Assembly: GCA_016935835.1 (NCBI GenBank)
Contig: JAFGQE010000009.1
Location: 1-51,085, forward strand
Source of the DNA: Clostridia bacterium
GTDB taxonomy: Bacteria; Bacillota; Clostridia; DUPQ01
Direction of reading: 5' to 3'
DNA length: 51,085 nucleotides
In this document: one piece after another, positions 28,743-38,812 of the stretch
How positions within the stretch are numbered: position 1 is the first letter of the stretch
Layout: every line of letters starts with the position of its first letter
Program-made: the position numbers and the translations under genes
Notes under the pieces: model-generated
Database searches by the model: none
Seen by the model: only the letters and a program-made list of their open reading frames with translations
Told to the model about the DNA's origin: nothing

Positions 28743-29243
28743 ATGGAGCAAAAACACACATTGTCCGTCCTGGTCGAAAACCATGCGGGCGTACTCTCAC
28801 GGGTTGCGGGACTTTTCAGCCGCAGGGGCTTCAACATCGACAGCCTTGCCGTAGGAGAAACTACAAATCCTGGAATATCAAGGATAACGATTGTTGTAAA
28901 AGGCGATGACTACATCGTCGATCAGGTCAGCAAACAGCTCAACAAGCTTGTCGATGTAATCAAGATCAAGATTTTCAAGGCTTCCGAATATGTCGGAAGG
29001 GAGCTTGTGTTGATAAAAGTCAATGCGCCCGCGGCTTCAAGGGCGGAGGTAATGCAGCTTGTTGATATTTTCAGGGCGAACATTGTCGATGTTTCGACAC
29101 AGACCCTGACAGTCGAGATTTCCGCTGATCAGGAAAAAATCAGTGCGCTTATGTCCCTTCTGGACCATTTCGGCATTCTCGAGGTGGTAAGGACAGGAAT
29201 GATCGCAATAGAGCGCGGAAGCGCCGCGGACCACATATTATAA
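28743..29243 (+). CDS. ilvN: Acetolactate synthase small (regulatory) subunit
   Basis: [49 protein letters not shown] domain. Confidence 0.96.
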   Translation: MEQKHTLSVLVENHAGVLSRVAGLFSRRGFNIDSLAVGETTNPGISRITIVVKGDDYIVDQVSKQLNKLVDVIKIKIFKASEYVGRELVLIKVNAPAASRAEVMQLVDIFRANIVDVSTQTLTVEISADQEKISALMSLLDHFGILEVVRTGMIAIERGSAADHIL

Positions 29244-29256
29244 GGAGGCTATTGAA

Positions 29257-30252
29257 ATGGCGAAGATGTATTATGAAAACGACAGCAATCCGGAAATCCT
29301 TAAGGGCAGGAAGATTGCGATCATTGGATATGGGAGTCAGGGACATGCCCACGCGCTCAACCTGCATGACAGCGGATTTGACGTAGTGGTTGGCCTGAGG
29401 CCGGGTTCACAGGGCAGAAAAAAAGCGGAGGAAGCCGGGCTTATGGTCGCGGATACCGCGGAAGCGGCAAGAATGGGCGATCTGATCATGATGCTTGTCC
29501 CGGACGAAAAGCAGTCGGATATATTCAGGAATGAAATAGAACCAAACCTCAGCGCAGGAAATGTACTGATGTTCGCCCATGGTTTCAATATAACTTTTCA
29601 ACAAATAATAGCACCCGCTTTTACAGACGTCATAATGGTGGCCCCAAAGGGTCCCGGCCATACTGTAAGAAGCCAGTACCAGGAAGGCAAGGGGGTCCCT
29701 TCTCTTATTGCCGTTTACCAGGACGACTCCGGGAAGGCAAGGGATTATGCGCTTGCATATGCATGTGGAATCGGAGCGGGCAGGGCAGGCATACTTGAGA
29801 CTTCTTTCCGCGAGGAAACCGAGACCGACCTGTTCGGCGAGCAGGCTGTTCTTTGCGGGGGAGTGACAGAACTGATGAAAGCCGGATTCGAGACTCTTGT
29901 TGAAGCCGGGTACCAGCCCGAGATAGCATACTTTGAATGCATACACGAAATGAAGCTAATCATAGATCTTATAAATCAAGGCGGATTCGGTTACATGAGA
30001 TATTCGGTCAGTGATACGGCCGAGTACGGCGATTACATAACCGGCAAGAAAATAATAACGGAAGAAACAAGGAAAACAATGAGGAATATCCTTGCAGACA
30101 TACAATCCGGAAGGTTCGCGTCAGACTGGATTGCCGAAAACAAGGCGGGGGGCAGGGCGATGTTCCTGGCAACCCGCAGAAAAGAGTCGGAGCACCAGCT
30201 CGAAACCGTCGGGGCGGAGTTGAGAAAAATGATGAGCTGGCTCAAAAAATAA
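29257..30252 (+). CDS. ilvC: Ketol-acid reductoisomerase
   Basis: [66 protein letters not shown]. Confidence 0.98.
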   Translation: MAKMYYENDSNPEILKGRKIAIIGYGSQGHAHALNLHDSGFDVVVGLRPGSQGRKKAEEAGLMVADTAEAARMGDLIMMLVPDEKQSDIFRNEIEPNLSAGNVLMFAHGFNITFQQIIAPAFTDVIMVAPKGPGHTVRSQYQEGKGVPSLIAVYQDDSGKARDYALAYACGIGAGRAGILETSFREETETDLFGEQAVLCGGVTELMKAGFETLVEAGYQPEIAYFECIHEMKLIIDLINQGGFGYMRYSVSDTAEYGDYITGKKIITEETRKTMRNILADIQSGRFASDWIAENKAGGRAMFLATRRKESEHQLETVGAELRKMMSWLKK

Positions 30253-30265
30253 AGGAAAAAGCAAC

Positions 30266-30289
30266 ATACCCGGCGGAACAGCCGGGTAT
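30266..30289 (+). terminator. Intercistronic hairpin between ilvC and leuA (weak terminator/attenuator-like)
   Basis: ATACCCGGC-GGAACA-GCCGGGTAT followed only by TGTTC. Confidence 0.5.
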
Positions 30290-30347
30290 TGTTCAATAAC
30301 GGCGGGAAAATCAGCACAGGATGAATTTCAAACGGGGGATTGCGGAT

Positions 30348-31874
30348 ATGGCGAGAAGAATCAGAATACTTGACACAACACTGAGGGACGGCGAGCAGAC
30401 ACCCGGGGTAAGCCTTAACATCGAGGAAAAAACAGCGATTGCAAGACAGCTTGAGGCGCTGGGGGTTGATGCAATCGAAGCGGGTTTCGCCATAACCTCC
30501 AAAGGGGACCTGGAGGCGGTCAAGGCAGTCGCCCTGGCGATTGAGAAATGCGTGGTCACAAGCCTGGCAAGGGCAGTGAAGAGCGACATTGACGCGGCAT
30601 GGGAGGCGGTAAGGGAAGCCAAAAAACCGGGGATACACACTTTCATTGCAACAAGCGACATCCATATGAAATACAAGCTCAGGATGACCGAGGAGGAAGT
30701 TATTCAAAAAACCTCGGAGATGGTTGCCTATGCGAAAAAATATACGGATTATGTTGAGTTTTCAGCTGAGGATGCAAGCCGGTCCAGAAAAGAGTTCCTT
30801 TATAAAGTTTATGAAGCGGCCATTGAAGCCGGGGCCTTGATGCTCAATGTCCCTGATACGGTCGGATATACTACGCCGGATGAATTCGGAGCGCTGATAA
30901 GGGACATAAAGGCCAATGTCAGGGGGATTGACAAAGTCGGGATAAGCGTCCACTGCCATAACGACCTTGGGCTGGCCGTCGCAAACTCGCTGTCGGCGAT
31001 AATGAACGGGGCAGACCTGGTCGAGTGCACGATCAACGGTATAGGGGAAAGGGCCGGCAATGCGGCGCTGGAGGAAATCGTCATGGCCATGGATACAAGG
31101 AAAGATTTCTATGATATTGAACATGGCATCAACACAATGCAGATCAACAGGACGAGCAACCTTGTAAGTTCGCTTACCGGCATTAACGTACAGCCGAACA
31201 AAGCCATAGTCGGAAAGAACGCATTCGCCCATGAATCAGGTATACATCAGCACGGTGTAATGGCGGAAAAAACGACATATGAGATAATGACGCCTGAATC
31301 AATCGGTCTGAAACACAATGACATGGTGCTCGGAAAACATTCGGGCAGGCATGCATTCGAGGATAAACTGAGGGAAATGGGATATGATCTGGCAAAGGAC
31401 GACCTGAATGATGCCTTTATAAAGTTCAAGGATCTTGCGGACAAGAAAAAGCAGGTTTTATCAGAGGACATAGAGGCGCTTGTGCTGGATAAAATGATGA
31501 GCCCGAATGAAATTTTTGAACTTGACAGCTACCAGATAAACAGCGGGAACAAACTGATTGCAACTGCGACAATGAAATTGAAAAAGGGAAGCGAAACCAT
31601 AACGGAAGCGGCCACGGGAGACGGACCGGTGGATGCGGCCCTCAATGCGGTCGAAAGATGCATCGGATTCCCGATGGAGCTTGATGATTACAAGATAAAG
31701 GCTGTCACCGGGGGAAAGGATGCAATGGGCGAAGTCAATGTGATGGTCAGAAAAGACGGGCGGCGGTTCTCGGGACATGGCGTATCGACGGATATAATCG
31801 AGGCCAGCATCAGGGCTTATCTTAATGCGGCCAACAGGGCTTATTCCTCATCCGCCGCCAAGAACGGTGAATGA
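30348..31874 (+). CDS. leuA: 2-isopropylmalate synthase
   Basis: RILDTTLRDGEQTPGVSL, VHCHNDLGLAVANSL, HESGIHQHGVM, C-terminal LeuA regulatory domain. Start at MARRIRILD preferred to the ORF-track start at 30321. Confidence 0.94.
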   Translation: MARRIRILDTTLRDGEQTPGVSLNIEEKTAIARQLEALGVDAIEAGFAITSKGDLEAVKAVALAIEKCVVTSLARAVKSDIDAAWEAVREAKKPGIHTFIATSDIHMKYKLRMTEEEVIQKTSEMVAYAKKYTDYVEFSAEDASRSRKEFLYKVYEAAIEAGALMLNVPDTVGYTTPDEFGALIRDIKANVRGIDKVGISVHCHNDLGLAVANSLSAIMNGADLVECTINGIGERAGNAALEEIVMAMDTRKDFYDIEHGINTMQINRTSNLVSSLTGINVQPNKAIVGKNAFAHESGIHQHGVMAEKTTYEIMTPESIGLKHNDMVLGKHSGRHAFEDKLREMGYDLAKDDLNDAFIKFKDLADKKKQVLSEDIEALVLDKMMSPNEIFELDSYQINSGNKLIATATMKLKKGSETITEAATGDGPVDAALNAVERCIGFPMELDDYKIKAVTGGKDAMGEVNVMVRKDGRRFSGHGVSTDIIEASIRAYLNAANRAYSSSAAKNGE

Positions 31875-31875
31875 C

Positions 31876-33438
31876 ATGAAAAAGATATTCATCTATGACT
31901 CCACCCTGAGGGATGGCGCCCAGGGCAAGGGAATATCATTTACGGTTAAGGACAAGCTGAAAATTGTCGGGAAACTTGACGAGCTTGGGATAGACTTTAT
32001 AGAAGCCGGCAACCCGGGCTCCAATCCAAAGGACAGTGAATTTTTTACAGAAGTTAAAAAAATAAATCTCCGGCATTCCAAAATAGTGGCTTTTGGCAGC
32101 ACCAGAAGGCCGGGGGTAATGGCGGAGGAGGACGGCAATCTTAAATCGTTGCTGAGTGCCGGCACCGATACCGTGGCGGTGTTTGGAAAAAGCTGGGAAT
32201 TCCAGGCCGTTGAGATATTAAGGACAACCCCGCAGGAAAATCTTGAGATGATCAGGGATTCCATTTCCTTCATGAAGAAGAGCGGAAGGAATGTGATTTT
32301 TGACGCAGAGCATTTTTTTGACGGATACAAGGATAACAGGGAATATGCCATTGCATCCCTGAAAGCAGCGATAGAAGGCGGGGCATATTCAATCTGCCTG
32401 TGTGATACCCGTGGAGGCACGTTTCCCGAGGAAATAAAGGAAATTACCCGTGCCGTGATATCGGCATTCGGAATTGAGACCGGTATCCACTGCCACAATG
32501 ACAACGGGATGGCTGTTGCGGGTTCAATCGCCGCCGTTGACGCCGGGGCGGTCCAGGTACAGGGAACCATGAACGGGCTCGGGGAAAGGTGCGGCAATGC
32601 AAACCTTACAACGATAGTTCCAAACCTTCAGCTCCTTAAGGGATACTCGTGCATATCCGGAGAAAGCCTTGAGCAATGGGCAGGGGCGGCGATGTACATC
32701 AGCGAGGTGTCCAACCTTGCGCTTCCTGACAATGAGCCTTTCGTCGGATCGGCGGCATTCGCACACAAGGGCGGGATGCATACTGATGCAATGGGAAAGA
32801 ATCCCGGGTCATATGAGCTGTTCAACCCTTCAAAAGTGGGCAATACCCGCCGGATACTGATGAGCGAAGTCGCAGGGGGCAGCGCGGTAATGAAGCTGAT
32901 TGGAAAAATAGACCGCACAATAGAAAAGAAAAGCCCCGAGACCAGCCGCATAATGGCCAAACTGAAGGAAATGGAATACGAGGGCTATCAGTACGAGGCC
33001 GCAGAAGCTAGCTTTGAGCTTATAATAAGGAGAATACTGGGACTTTACAAGCCGTCATTCGAGCTGGTTGAGTTCAAGGTGATGGTTAACGAGCCCAGTG
33101 TGAACAACAGGAACTCAACTGCAATGATAAAGATAAGGGTCGGCGAACAGTATGAGATAACCGCGGCGGAAGGCGATGGTCCGGTCGACGCGCTTGACGG
33201 GGCCTTGAGAAAGGCGCTCATCAAATTTTATCCGGGGCTTGAAAAAATAAAGCTGACCGACTACAAGGTGCGTGTCCTGGATTCGGAGCAGGCCGCGGCG
33301 GCAAAGGTGCGAGTGCTCATAGAATCCACGGACGGACTCAAGGAGTGGACTACCATAGGTGTGTCTACCGACATCATCGAGGCAAGCTGGCTGGCGCTTG
33401 TCGATTCAATAGAGTACAGCATGTGCCAGGAAGGCTGA
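31876..33438 (+). CDS. cimA: (R)-citramalate synthase
   Basis: IFIYDSTLRDGAQGKGISFTVKDKLKI, IHCHNDNGMAVAGSIAAV, FAHKGGMHTDAMGKNPGSYE. Confidence 0.92.
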   Translation: MKKIFIYDSTLRDGAQGKGISFTVKDKLKIVGKLDELGIDFIEAGNPGSNPKDSEFFTEVKKINLRHSKIVAFGSTRRPGVMAEEDGNLKSLLSAGTDTVAVFGKSWEFQAVEILRTTPQENLEMIRDSISFMKKSGRNVIFDAEHFFDGYKDNREYAIASLKAAIEGGAYSICLCDTRGGTFPEEIKEITRAVISAFGIETGIHCHNDNGMAVAGSIAAVDAGAVQVQGTMNGLGERCGNANLTTIVPNLQLLKGYSCISGESLEQWAGAAMYISEVSNLALPDNEPFVGSAAFAHKGGMHTDAMGKNPGSYELFNPSKVGNTRRILMSEVAGGSAVMKLIGKIDRTIEKKSPETSRIMAKLKEMEYEGYQYEAAEASFELIIRRILGLYKPSFELVEFKVMVNEPSVNNRNSTAMIKIRVGEQYEITAAEGDGPVDALDGALRKALIKFYPGLEKIKLTDYKVRVLDSEQAAAAKVRVLIESTDGLKEWTTIGVSTDIIEASWLALVDSIEYSMCQEG

Positions 33439-33440
33439 GG

Positions 33441-33701
33441 ATGATTCTTTACGGGAAACTGGTCAAGGGAAATGTTATGCTTAGGGAAGCCAATGCAATA
33501 GCGGCGGATCCTGATATGACATTCCACAAAATGATGGAGACGGCCTTTCTGGAGCTGACCCGCAGCCTTGACATCCCGGTTCCGATCTGGCTGAGGAAAA
33601 ACACGAGGGAGATTGCACGGTACAGGAAAACATACTTCGAGAAGGAACAATTCATCGAGGAAACATATTTCGACAGGTTCATACTTGAAATTGAGGTGTA
33701 G
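33441..33701 (+). CDS. Small conserved hypothetical protein (86 aa), probably translationally coupled to cimA
   Basis: ATG at 33441, two bases after the cimA stop codon; in frame with ORF 33345..33701. Confidence 0.6.
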   Translation: MILYGKLVKGNVMLREANAIAADPDMTFHKMMETAFLELTRSLDIPVPIWLRKNTREIARYRKTYFEKEQFIEETYFDRFILEIEV

Positions 33702-33702
33702 C

Positions 33703-34428
33703 ATGAAAAAAAGAGCATGGCTTATTATATTGGCAATCCCGGCGATATTGCTCCTTGCGGGGTGCAGGCCGAAGCTAAGTACGGACACTTTTGAAACGTT
33801 GGATATTTTTACAAAAAGCAGAACATTCGTATATGACAGGATTGAAAAAGAGGAAACGACGGAAGTCGTATATGAGATAACGGTTGAAGGAAGCATGGTA
33901 AGCACAAGTTGCACCATTGACTTTGATTATGGACGTTTCATATCCGAATCAAGTTTCAACGGCGGGACGCTGGTTCCGGAGACCGCCTTGAAAAGCAACT
34001 CATATAAGCTCGACCCGGAAAAGGATTGGGTTATTAGCGCGGTTTATGGAAATGCTTTGGAAATGACCGCGAAAACTGATGCGGCAACAGAAACAAAGAC
34101 GCTGGATCTCCCGGACAGCTACATCGACAATGAAGCCCTGCTTTTTACCGTAGGGGCCCTTAGCCTCGAGGAAGGATTTGAGAAGGATATCAACATATCC
34201 ATAATCGATGCGGGGGAAATCGTCGCTTTCAGGATATCGAGGATCGGGACGGAAAAAATAGATGTACCCTATGGGAGCATCGAGTGCATAAAGGTTGAAA
34301 TTAAATACCAGGGGCTTGTCATCGGGATGAAGCCCCGCATGTACATCTGGTATACAAATGATGAGAACCGGTTCCCGCTTATGTATGAGAACGATGGAAT
34401 CTTCCTGAAATTAAAGTCGATAATATAG
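33703..34428 (+). CDS. Predicted lipoprotein (DUF3108-like)
   Basis: Signal/lipobox MKKRAWLIILAIPAILLLAGC; ATG at 33703 immediately after the upstream stop codon. Confidence 0.65.
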   Translation: MKKRAWLIILAIPAILLLAGCRPKLSTDTFETLDIFTKSRTFVYDRIEKEETTEVVYEITVEGSMVSTSCTIDFDYGRFISESSFNGGTLVPETALKSNSYKLDPEKDWVISAVYGNALEMTAKTDAATETKTLDLPDSYIDNEALLFTVGALSLEEGFEKDINISIIDAGEIVAFRISRIGTEKIDVPYGSIECIKVEIKYQGLVIGMKPRMYIWYTNDENRFPLMYENDGIFLKLKSII

Positions 34429-34446
34429 AGCGGAACATCAAAATGC

Positions 34447-34481
34447 ACAGTGGCGGAGCCTCCGTGGCCGCCGTTGTTTTT
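34447..34481 (+). terminator. Rho-independent-like terminator
   Basis: ACAGTGGCGG-AGCCTCCGTGG-CCGCCGTTGT followed by TTTT; 10 bp stem with two G-T pairs. Confidence 0.65.
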
Positions 34482-34518
34482 ACGAATATGCAAATCAAAG
34501 AATTTAGCGTGTGATTAT

Positions 34519-34539
34519 TTGTTTAGTCCCGCTAAACAA
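34519..34539. promoter_or_regulatory. Candidate operator, perfect inverted repeat TTGTTTAG-TCCCG-CTAAACAA
   Basis: 8 bp perfect arms abutting the -35 element at 34540; same core as the sites at 50113-50149. Confidence 0.7.
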
Positions 34540-34568
34540 TTGAAACACAAAAGGAAAAACAGTATACT
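34540..34568 (+). promoter_or_regulatory. Promoter TTGAAA-17-TATACT of the Mo-hydroxylase cluster
   Basis: TTGAAA 34540-34545; TATACT 34563-34568; 17 nt spacer. Confidence 0.75.
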
Positions 34569-34584
34569 GAATACAATAACATCA

Positions 34585-34660
34585 CTCGTTGCCCCGCAGG
34601 AACCAGGAACAGGCATTCGGGCGAAGGTTGGCGTCATGCGGGAAAGCCGTTTCCAATGAG
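34585..34660 (+). ncRNA. Predicted structured 5' UTR element (unclassified)
   Basis: Nested stems CTCGTTG(34585-34591)/CAATGAG(34654-34660), CCCGCA(34593-34598)/TGCGGG(34637-34642), AACC(34601-34604)/GGTT(34626-34629); lies between promoter and the SD AGGGAGG. Confidence 0.4.
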
Positions 34661-34671
34661 AGGGAGGCTTT

Positions 34672-35247
34672 ATGAAGTGTGATTCGGTTGTCCTGGCGGC
34701 GGGATATTCAAGCCGTGCGGGAACAGACAAGATGTCGCTGCCCATCGGGGACAAAACCGTTCTCGAAAGGGTAATCGAAACGCTCTATCCTGTTTCGGAC
34801 AGGATTGTCGTAGTGGGCGGTTTCAATTATGATGAGACAAAAAAAATAACTGATAAGTATAAAAAAGCAAGGCTTGTAAAAAACGAAAACTATGAGCTTG
34901 GAATGTTCAGTTCAGTCAAGCGCGGCGTGGCCGAAATGAGTCGCGACTTCTTTCTGATGCCCGGGGATTATCCTGCGGTCAGGACCTCGACCTGCGAAAA
35001 GCTCATGCTGGGGCAGGGGGAGATGGTTGTCCCCGTATATAAAGGGAGGAAAGGGCACCCGGTTCTGATCAGGAAGGAACTGATCGCGGAGATTGAAAAC
35101 GAACCCGTCGACTCCAATCTCAAGGTGTTCAGGGACAGGCATGTCGCCGGATATGTCGAAGTTGATGACGAAGGGATAATCCTTGATGTTGACACGCCGG
35201 AGGACTATGAGCATGTTAAGGGAAAAATCGGGAAGGGGTTGATTTAG
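34672..35247 (+). CDS. mocA: MocA/MobA-like nucleotidyltransferase (molybdenum cofactor cytidylyltransferase-like)
   Basis: VVLAAGYSSRAGTDKMSLPIGDKTVLERVI, LMPGDYPAV, GRKGHPVLI. Confidence 0.85.
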   Translation: MKCDSVVLAAGYSSRAGTDKMSLPIGDKTVLERVIETLYPVSDRIVVVGGFNYDETKKITDKYKKARLVKNENYELGMFSSVKRGVAEMSRDFFLMPGDYPAVRTSTCEKLMLGQGEMVVPVYKGRKGHPVLIRKELIAEIENEPVDSNLKVFRDRHVAGYVEVDDEGIILDVDTPEDYEHVKGKIGKGLI

Positions 35248-36042
35248 TTGAAGATCAGGGAGTATCGCAGGCCGGAAACCATGGAAGAGGCATACGGGAT
35301 TCTTAACGACGGCGGTGAGAACGCCGTTATAGGCGGGGGCGCCTGGATCAGGATGCTCCCGCGGGAACTGGACGCGGCGGTCGACATATCCGGCCTGGGG
35401 CTGGGAACCATAAAAAAGGAAGACGGCCGATATGAAATAGGAAGCATGGTAACCCTGAGACAAGTCGAAATGTTCAAACCGTTCTCGGAATTGTTCAATG
35501 GAATAATTTCCAAAAGCGCAGGTGCGATAATGGGGGTTTCCATAAGGAATATTGCCACGGCCGGGGGAAGCGTTGCCGGCAGGTTCGGTTTCTCTGACCT
35601 TATACCCGCCCTGCTGGCATTGGACACCAGCCTGTTTTTCCATGCGAGGGGCGGGATTTCACTTGAGGACTACATGGAATCGAAGGACGTCGGAAAGGAT
35701 ATATTGACGAAGATAACAATCAAGGACCATGAAGGGCGCGGATGGTTCCATACGATGAAGAATACAAGCCTGGACTTTGCGGTACTTAATGCGGCTGTCT
35801 CAAATTCAGACGGAAGGTGCAGGATCATAGTCGGGGCGCGGCCTTACAAAGCGGTTCCCGCATATGATGCGATGAAGTTCATGGATGAATGCGGCGGGAA
35901 GACGCCTGCGGCGATCAGGGAGGCGGCTTCAATCGCAGCCGGCGAATTGAAATTCGGAGGCAACCAGCGGGGATCCAGGGAATACAGGATTGAATTATGC
36001 AAGACCCTGGTTGAAAGGGGACTGTCCGAGGTGTTTTTATGA
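35248..36042 (+). CDS. Molybdenum hydroxylase FAD-binding subunit, set A
   Basis: YRRPETMEEAYGIL, AVIGGGAWIRM, SIRNIATAGGSVAGR; TTG start directly after the mocA stop codon. Confidence 0.88.
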   Translation: MKIREYRRPETMEEAYGILNDGGENAVIGGGAWIRMLPRELDAAVDISGLGLGTIKKEDGRYEIGSMVTLRQVEMFKPFSELFNGIISKSAGAIMGVSIRNIATAGGSVAGRFGFSDLIPALLALDTSLFFHARGGISLEDYMESKDVGKDILTKITIKDHEGRGWFHTMKNTSLDFAVLNAAVSNSDGRCRIIVGARPYKAVPAYDAMKFMDECGGKTPAAIREAASIAAGELKFGGNQRGSREYRIELCKTLVERGLSEVFL

Positions 36043-36488
36043 AAGTAAGATTTTTGGTAAACGGCGAGAAAAAAACATTTGAAGTAAAACCGGACGAATA
36101 CCTCCTCGACACCCTCAGGAACAACAACTATAAAAGTGTAAGAAGAGGGTGTGAAACCTCGTCATGCGGCATATGCACGGTCCTTATGGATGGAATGCCG
36201 GTGGCTTCATGCAGCCTCCTTACGGCAAAGGCCGAAGGAAGGCATATAACCACGGTAGAGGGAATACAAGAGGACGCCGAACTGCTGGCGGGATTCTTCG
36301 GCAGGGAAGGGGCGGACCAATGCGGATACTGCAATCCCTCGATTGCCCTTGCGTGCTATGCGATGAAGAGGGAGCTTAAGGATCCGACAGACGAGGAAAT
36401 AAAGGCGTATCTTGTCGGGAATCTTTGCCGATGCTCGGGATACTCAGGCCAGCACAGGGCCATAAGGGCATATCTGGAGGTGAAGTGA
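36039..36488 (+). CDS. Molybdenum hydroxylase [2Fe-2S] subunit, set A
   Basis: CETSSCGICTVLMDGMPVASC; GADQCGYCNPSI; LVGNLCRCSGY. Confidence 0.94.
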   Translation: MKVRFLVNGEKKTFEVKPDEYLLDTLRNNNYKSVRRGCETSSCGICTVLMDGMPVASCSLLTAKAEGRHITTVEGIQEDAELLAGFFGREGADQCGYCNPSIALACYAMKRELKDPTDEEIKAYLVGNLCRCSGYSGQHRAIRAYLEVK

Positions 36489-38812
36489 TGAAATATGTGA
36501 ACAAAGGAATCCCATCCGTCGACGGCAGGGGTCTGATGATGGGCAAACCCGCATATACGGACGACCTTGCCGAGCAAGGATCGCTCGTTGTGAAGGTGCT
36601 TAGAAGCCCCCATCCCTTTGCCCGGATAAAAAGCATCGTCACTGACAAGGCGCTTAACCTTGAGGGAGTGGAGTGCGTTCTTACGCACAAGGATTTCGAA
36701 AGGATACCAATCACAAGGGCGGGGCAGGGATATCCCGAGCCATCGCCCCACGATAAGTTCGTACTGGATGATTATGTGAGGCACGTGGGCGATGAAGTCG
36801 CGGCCGTTGCGGCTGTTGACACTGAAACAGCGCTTGCGGCGCTTGACTTGATAGAAGTTGATTATGAAATCCTAGAACCGGTCCTTGATTTTGAAAAAGC
36901 ATTCGGGAATAAAATAGTCATTCATCCTGAGCCCGAAATTCACGAGATGTTCCCGATTGGATTCGACCCGGCGAATAATGTAGCCGCATCATATATGATG
37001 AATGTCGGCGAGATTGAAAAAACACTTCAGGAATGCGATGTTGTCGTCGAATCCAGTTTTTATACGCAGGCGCAGGCCCATGCCATGATGGAACCCCATG
37101 CGGTGAATGCCAGGATTGACTATATGGGCAGGCTGGTGCTGTATTCATCGACGCAGACGCCGTTCCACGTAAGAAGGATCATATCCCAGGCCCTGAAGTA
37201 TCCGCTGAGCAAGATCAGGGTCATAAAGCCCAGGGTGGGAGGAGGTTTCGGCGGAAAGCAGTGTGTTCACGGAGAGCTGCTGGTATCGGCCATAACCCTG
37301 AGAACGGGCAGGCCCGCAAAAATGGCATATACGAGAAAAGAAGTGTTCGAGTCGACATTTTCAAGGCACCCGATGCGAATAAACATAAGGCTGGGGGCAT
37401 CGAAAGAAGGAATATTGAAGGGGATAGACGTTGATGTCCTGTCTGATACGGGAGCTTACGGGGAACATGCGCTGACAGTATTCATGGTTACGGGCTCAAA
37501 GGTTTTTCCGCTTTACAACAAGGTTGAGTCCATAAGATTCGGCGGAAGGGTGGTTTATACGAATCATACTCCTTCAGGCGCGTTCAGGGGGTACGGTGCG
37601 ATCCAGGGCAACTTTGCGCTTGAATCAGCGATTGATATATTGTGCGAAAAACTTGGCGCAGACCCCGTGGAATTCAGGTTGAGGAACATGATAAGGGAAG
37701 GCGAGACATCCCCCATATTCGAAATAATGGGAGAGGGAACCGAAGGAACGGCCATGGTCATGGAGACCTGCAAGCTTGATTATTGCATAAAAAGAGGAAT
37801 GGAGCTGATCGGGTGGAAGGATAAGTATCCCGGGAGTAAAACCGGCGGCGGCAAGGCCAGGGGGGTCGGAATGGCAATCGCTATGCAGGGCTCGGGAATA
37901 CCATACATAGACATGGGGGCGGCGATGATAAAGCTCAATGACGACGGATTTTTCAACCTGCTGGTGGGAGCGACGGAAATCGGACAGGGCAGTGATACGA
38001 TACTTGTACAGATAGCCGCCGAAAGCCTCGGTGTGGAACCGGAGAAAATAATTGTGTATTCGTCCGATTCTGACCTGACGCCGTTTGACGCAGGCGCCTA
38101 TGCGTCCAGTACCACATATGTCTCGGGAAATGCCGTAAAAAAAGCCGCCGACGGGATGAGCCGGATGATAATCGAAGAGGGGGCGAGGATTCTTGGGACT
38201 GCGATAGAAGACACGGTGTTCGACGGTGTCTCAATCATTTCGGGGGATAGATCGATAACCCTCAGGGATCTTTCCAACAAACTTTTTTACAACGAGAACC
38301 AGCGGCAGCTTGTGTCGGCCGAATCTTACGTCGGAACCAAATCGCCTCCTCCGTTCATGGCAGGTTTCGCGGAGGTGGAGGTGGACACCGGCACAGGAAA
38401 AGTCGAAGTCCTGGATTATGCCGCGGTTGTAGACTGCGGAACGACCATTAATCCAAACCTGGCCAGGGGCCAGGTTGAGGGAGCCCTTGTGCAGGGAATC
38501 GGAATGACGCTTTTCGAGGATGTGGTGTATTCAAAAACCGGTTCGCTGATGAGCAACAGCATGATGAATTACAGAATACCAACCCGAAGGGAAATTAACG
38601 GCATGCATGTCGAATTTGCCGAGAGCTACGAAACATCGGGACCATTCGGTGCAAAGTCAGTAGGGGAAATTGGAATTGACACTCCGCCCGCGGCAATAAC
38701 AAACGCGATATACAATGCGGTGGGCGTCAGGGTCAGGTCGCTTCCGGCAACGCCGGAAAAAGTGTTGATGGGCATGCTTGGCAAAGCAGTAAAGGAGAAT
38801 GGCCATGGATAA
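36488..38812 (+). CDS. Molybdenum hydroxylase molybdopterin-binding subunit, set A
   Basis: GKPAYTDDL, RVGGGFGGKQ, GAFRGYGAIQGN, EIGQGSDTILVQIAAE, GAKSVGEIGIDTPPAAITNAI. ATG at 36488 overlaps the upstream TGA. Confidence 0.94.
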   Translation: MKYVNKGIPSVDGRGLMMGKPAYTDDLAEQGSLVVKVLRSPHPFARIKSIVTDKALNLEGVECVLTHKDFERIPITRAGQGYPEPSPHDKFVLDDYVRHVGDEVAAVAAVDTETALAALDLIEVDYEILEPVLDFEKAFGNKIVIHPEPEIHEMFPIGFDPANNVAASYMMNVGEIEKTLQECDVVVESSFYTQAQAHAMMEPHAVNARIDYMGRLVLYSSTQTPFHVRRIISQALKYPLSKIRVIKPRVGGGFGGKQCVHGELLVSAITLRTGRPAKMAYTRKEVFESTFSRHPMRINIRLGASKEGILKGIDVDVLSDTGAYGEHALTVFMVTGSKVFPLYNKVESIRFGGRVVYTNHTPSGAFRGYGAIQGNFALESAIDILCEKLGADPVEFRLRNMIREGETSPIFEIMGEGTEGTAMVMETCKLDYCIKRGMELIGWKDKYPGSKTGGGKARGVGMAIAMQGSGIPYIDMGAAMIKLNDDGFFNLLVGATEIGQGSDTILVQIAAESLGVEPEKIIVYSSDSDLTPFDAGAYASSTTYVSGNAVKKAADGMSRMIIEEGARILGTAIEDTVFDGVSIISGDRSITLRDLSNKLFYNENQRQLVSAESYVGTKSPPPFMAGFAEVEVDTGTGKVEVLDYAAVVDCGTTINPNLARGQVEGALVQGIGMTLFEDVVYSKTGSLMSNSMMNYRIPTRREINGMHVEFAESYETSGPFGAKSVGEIGIDTPPAAITNAIYNAVGVRVRSLPATPEKVLMGMLGKAVKENGHG

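Noticed and set aside
34447-34481. GGAGCCTCCG segment as part of a Moco riboswitch
   Set aside because: It lies upstream of the mapped promoter motif and fits a terminator hairpin (10 bp stem plus T-run) for the preceding lipoprotein gene.
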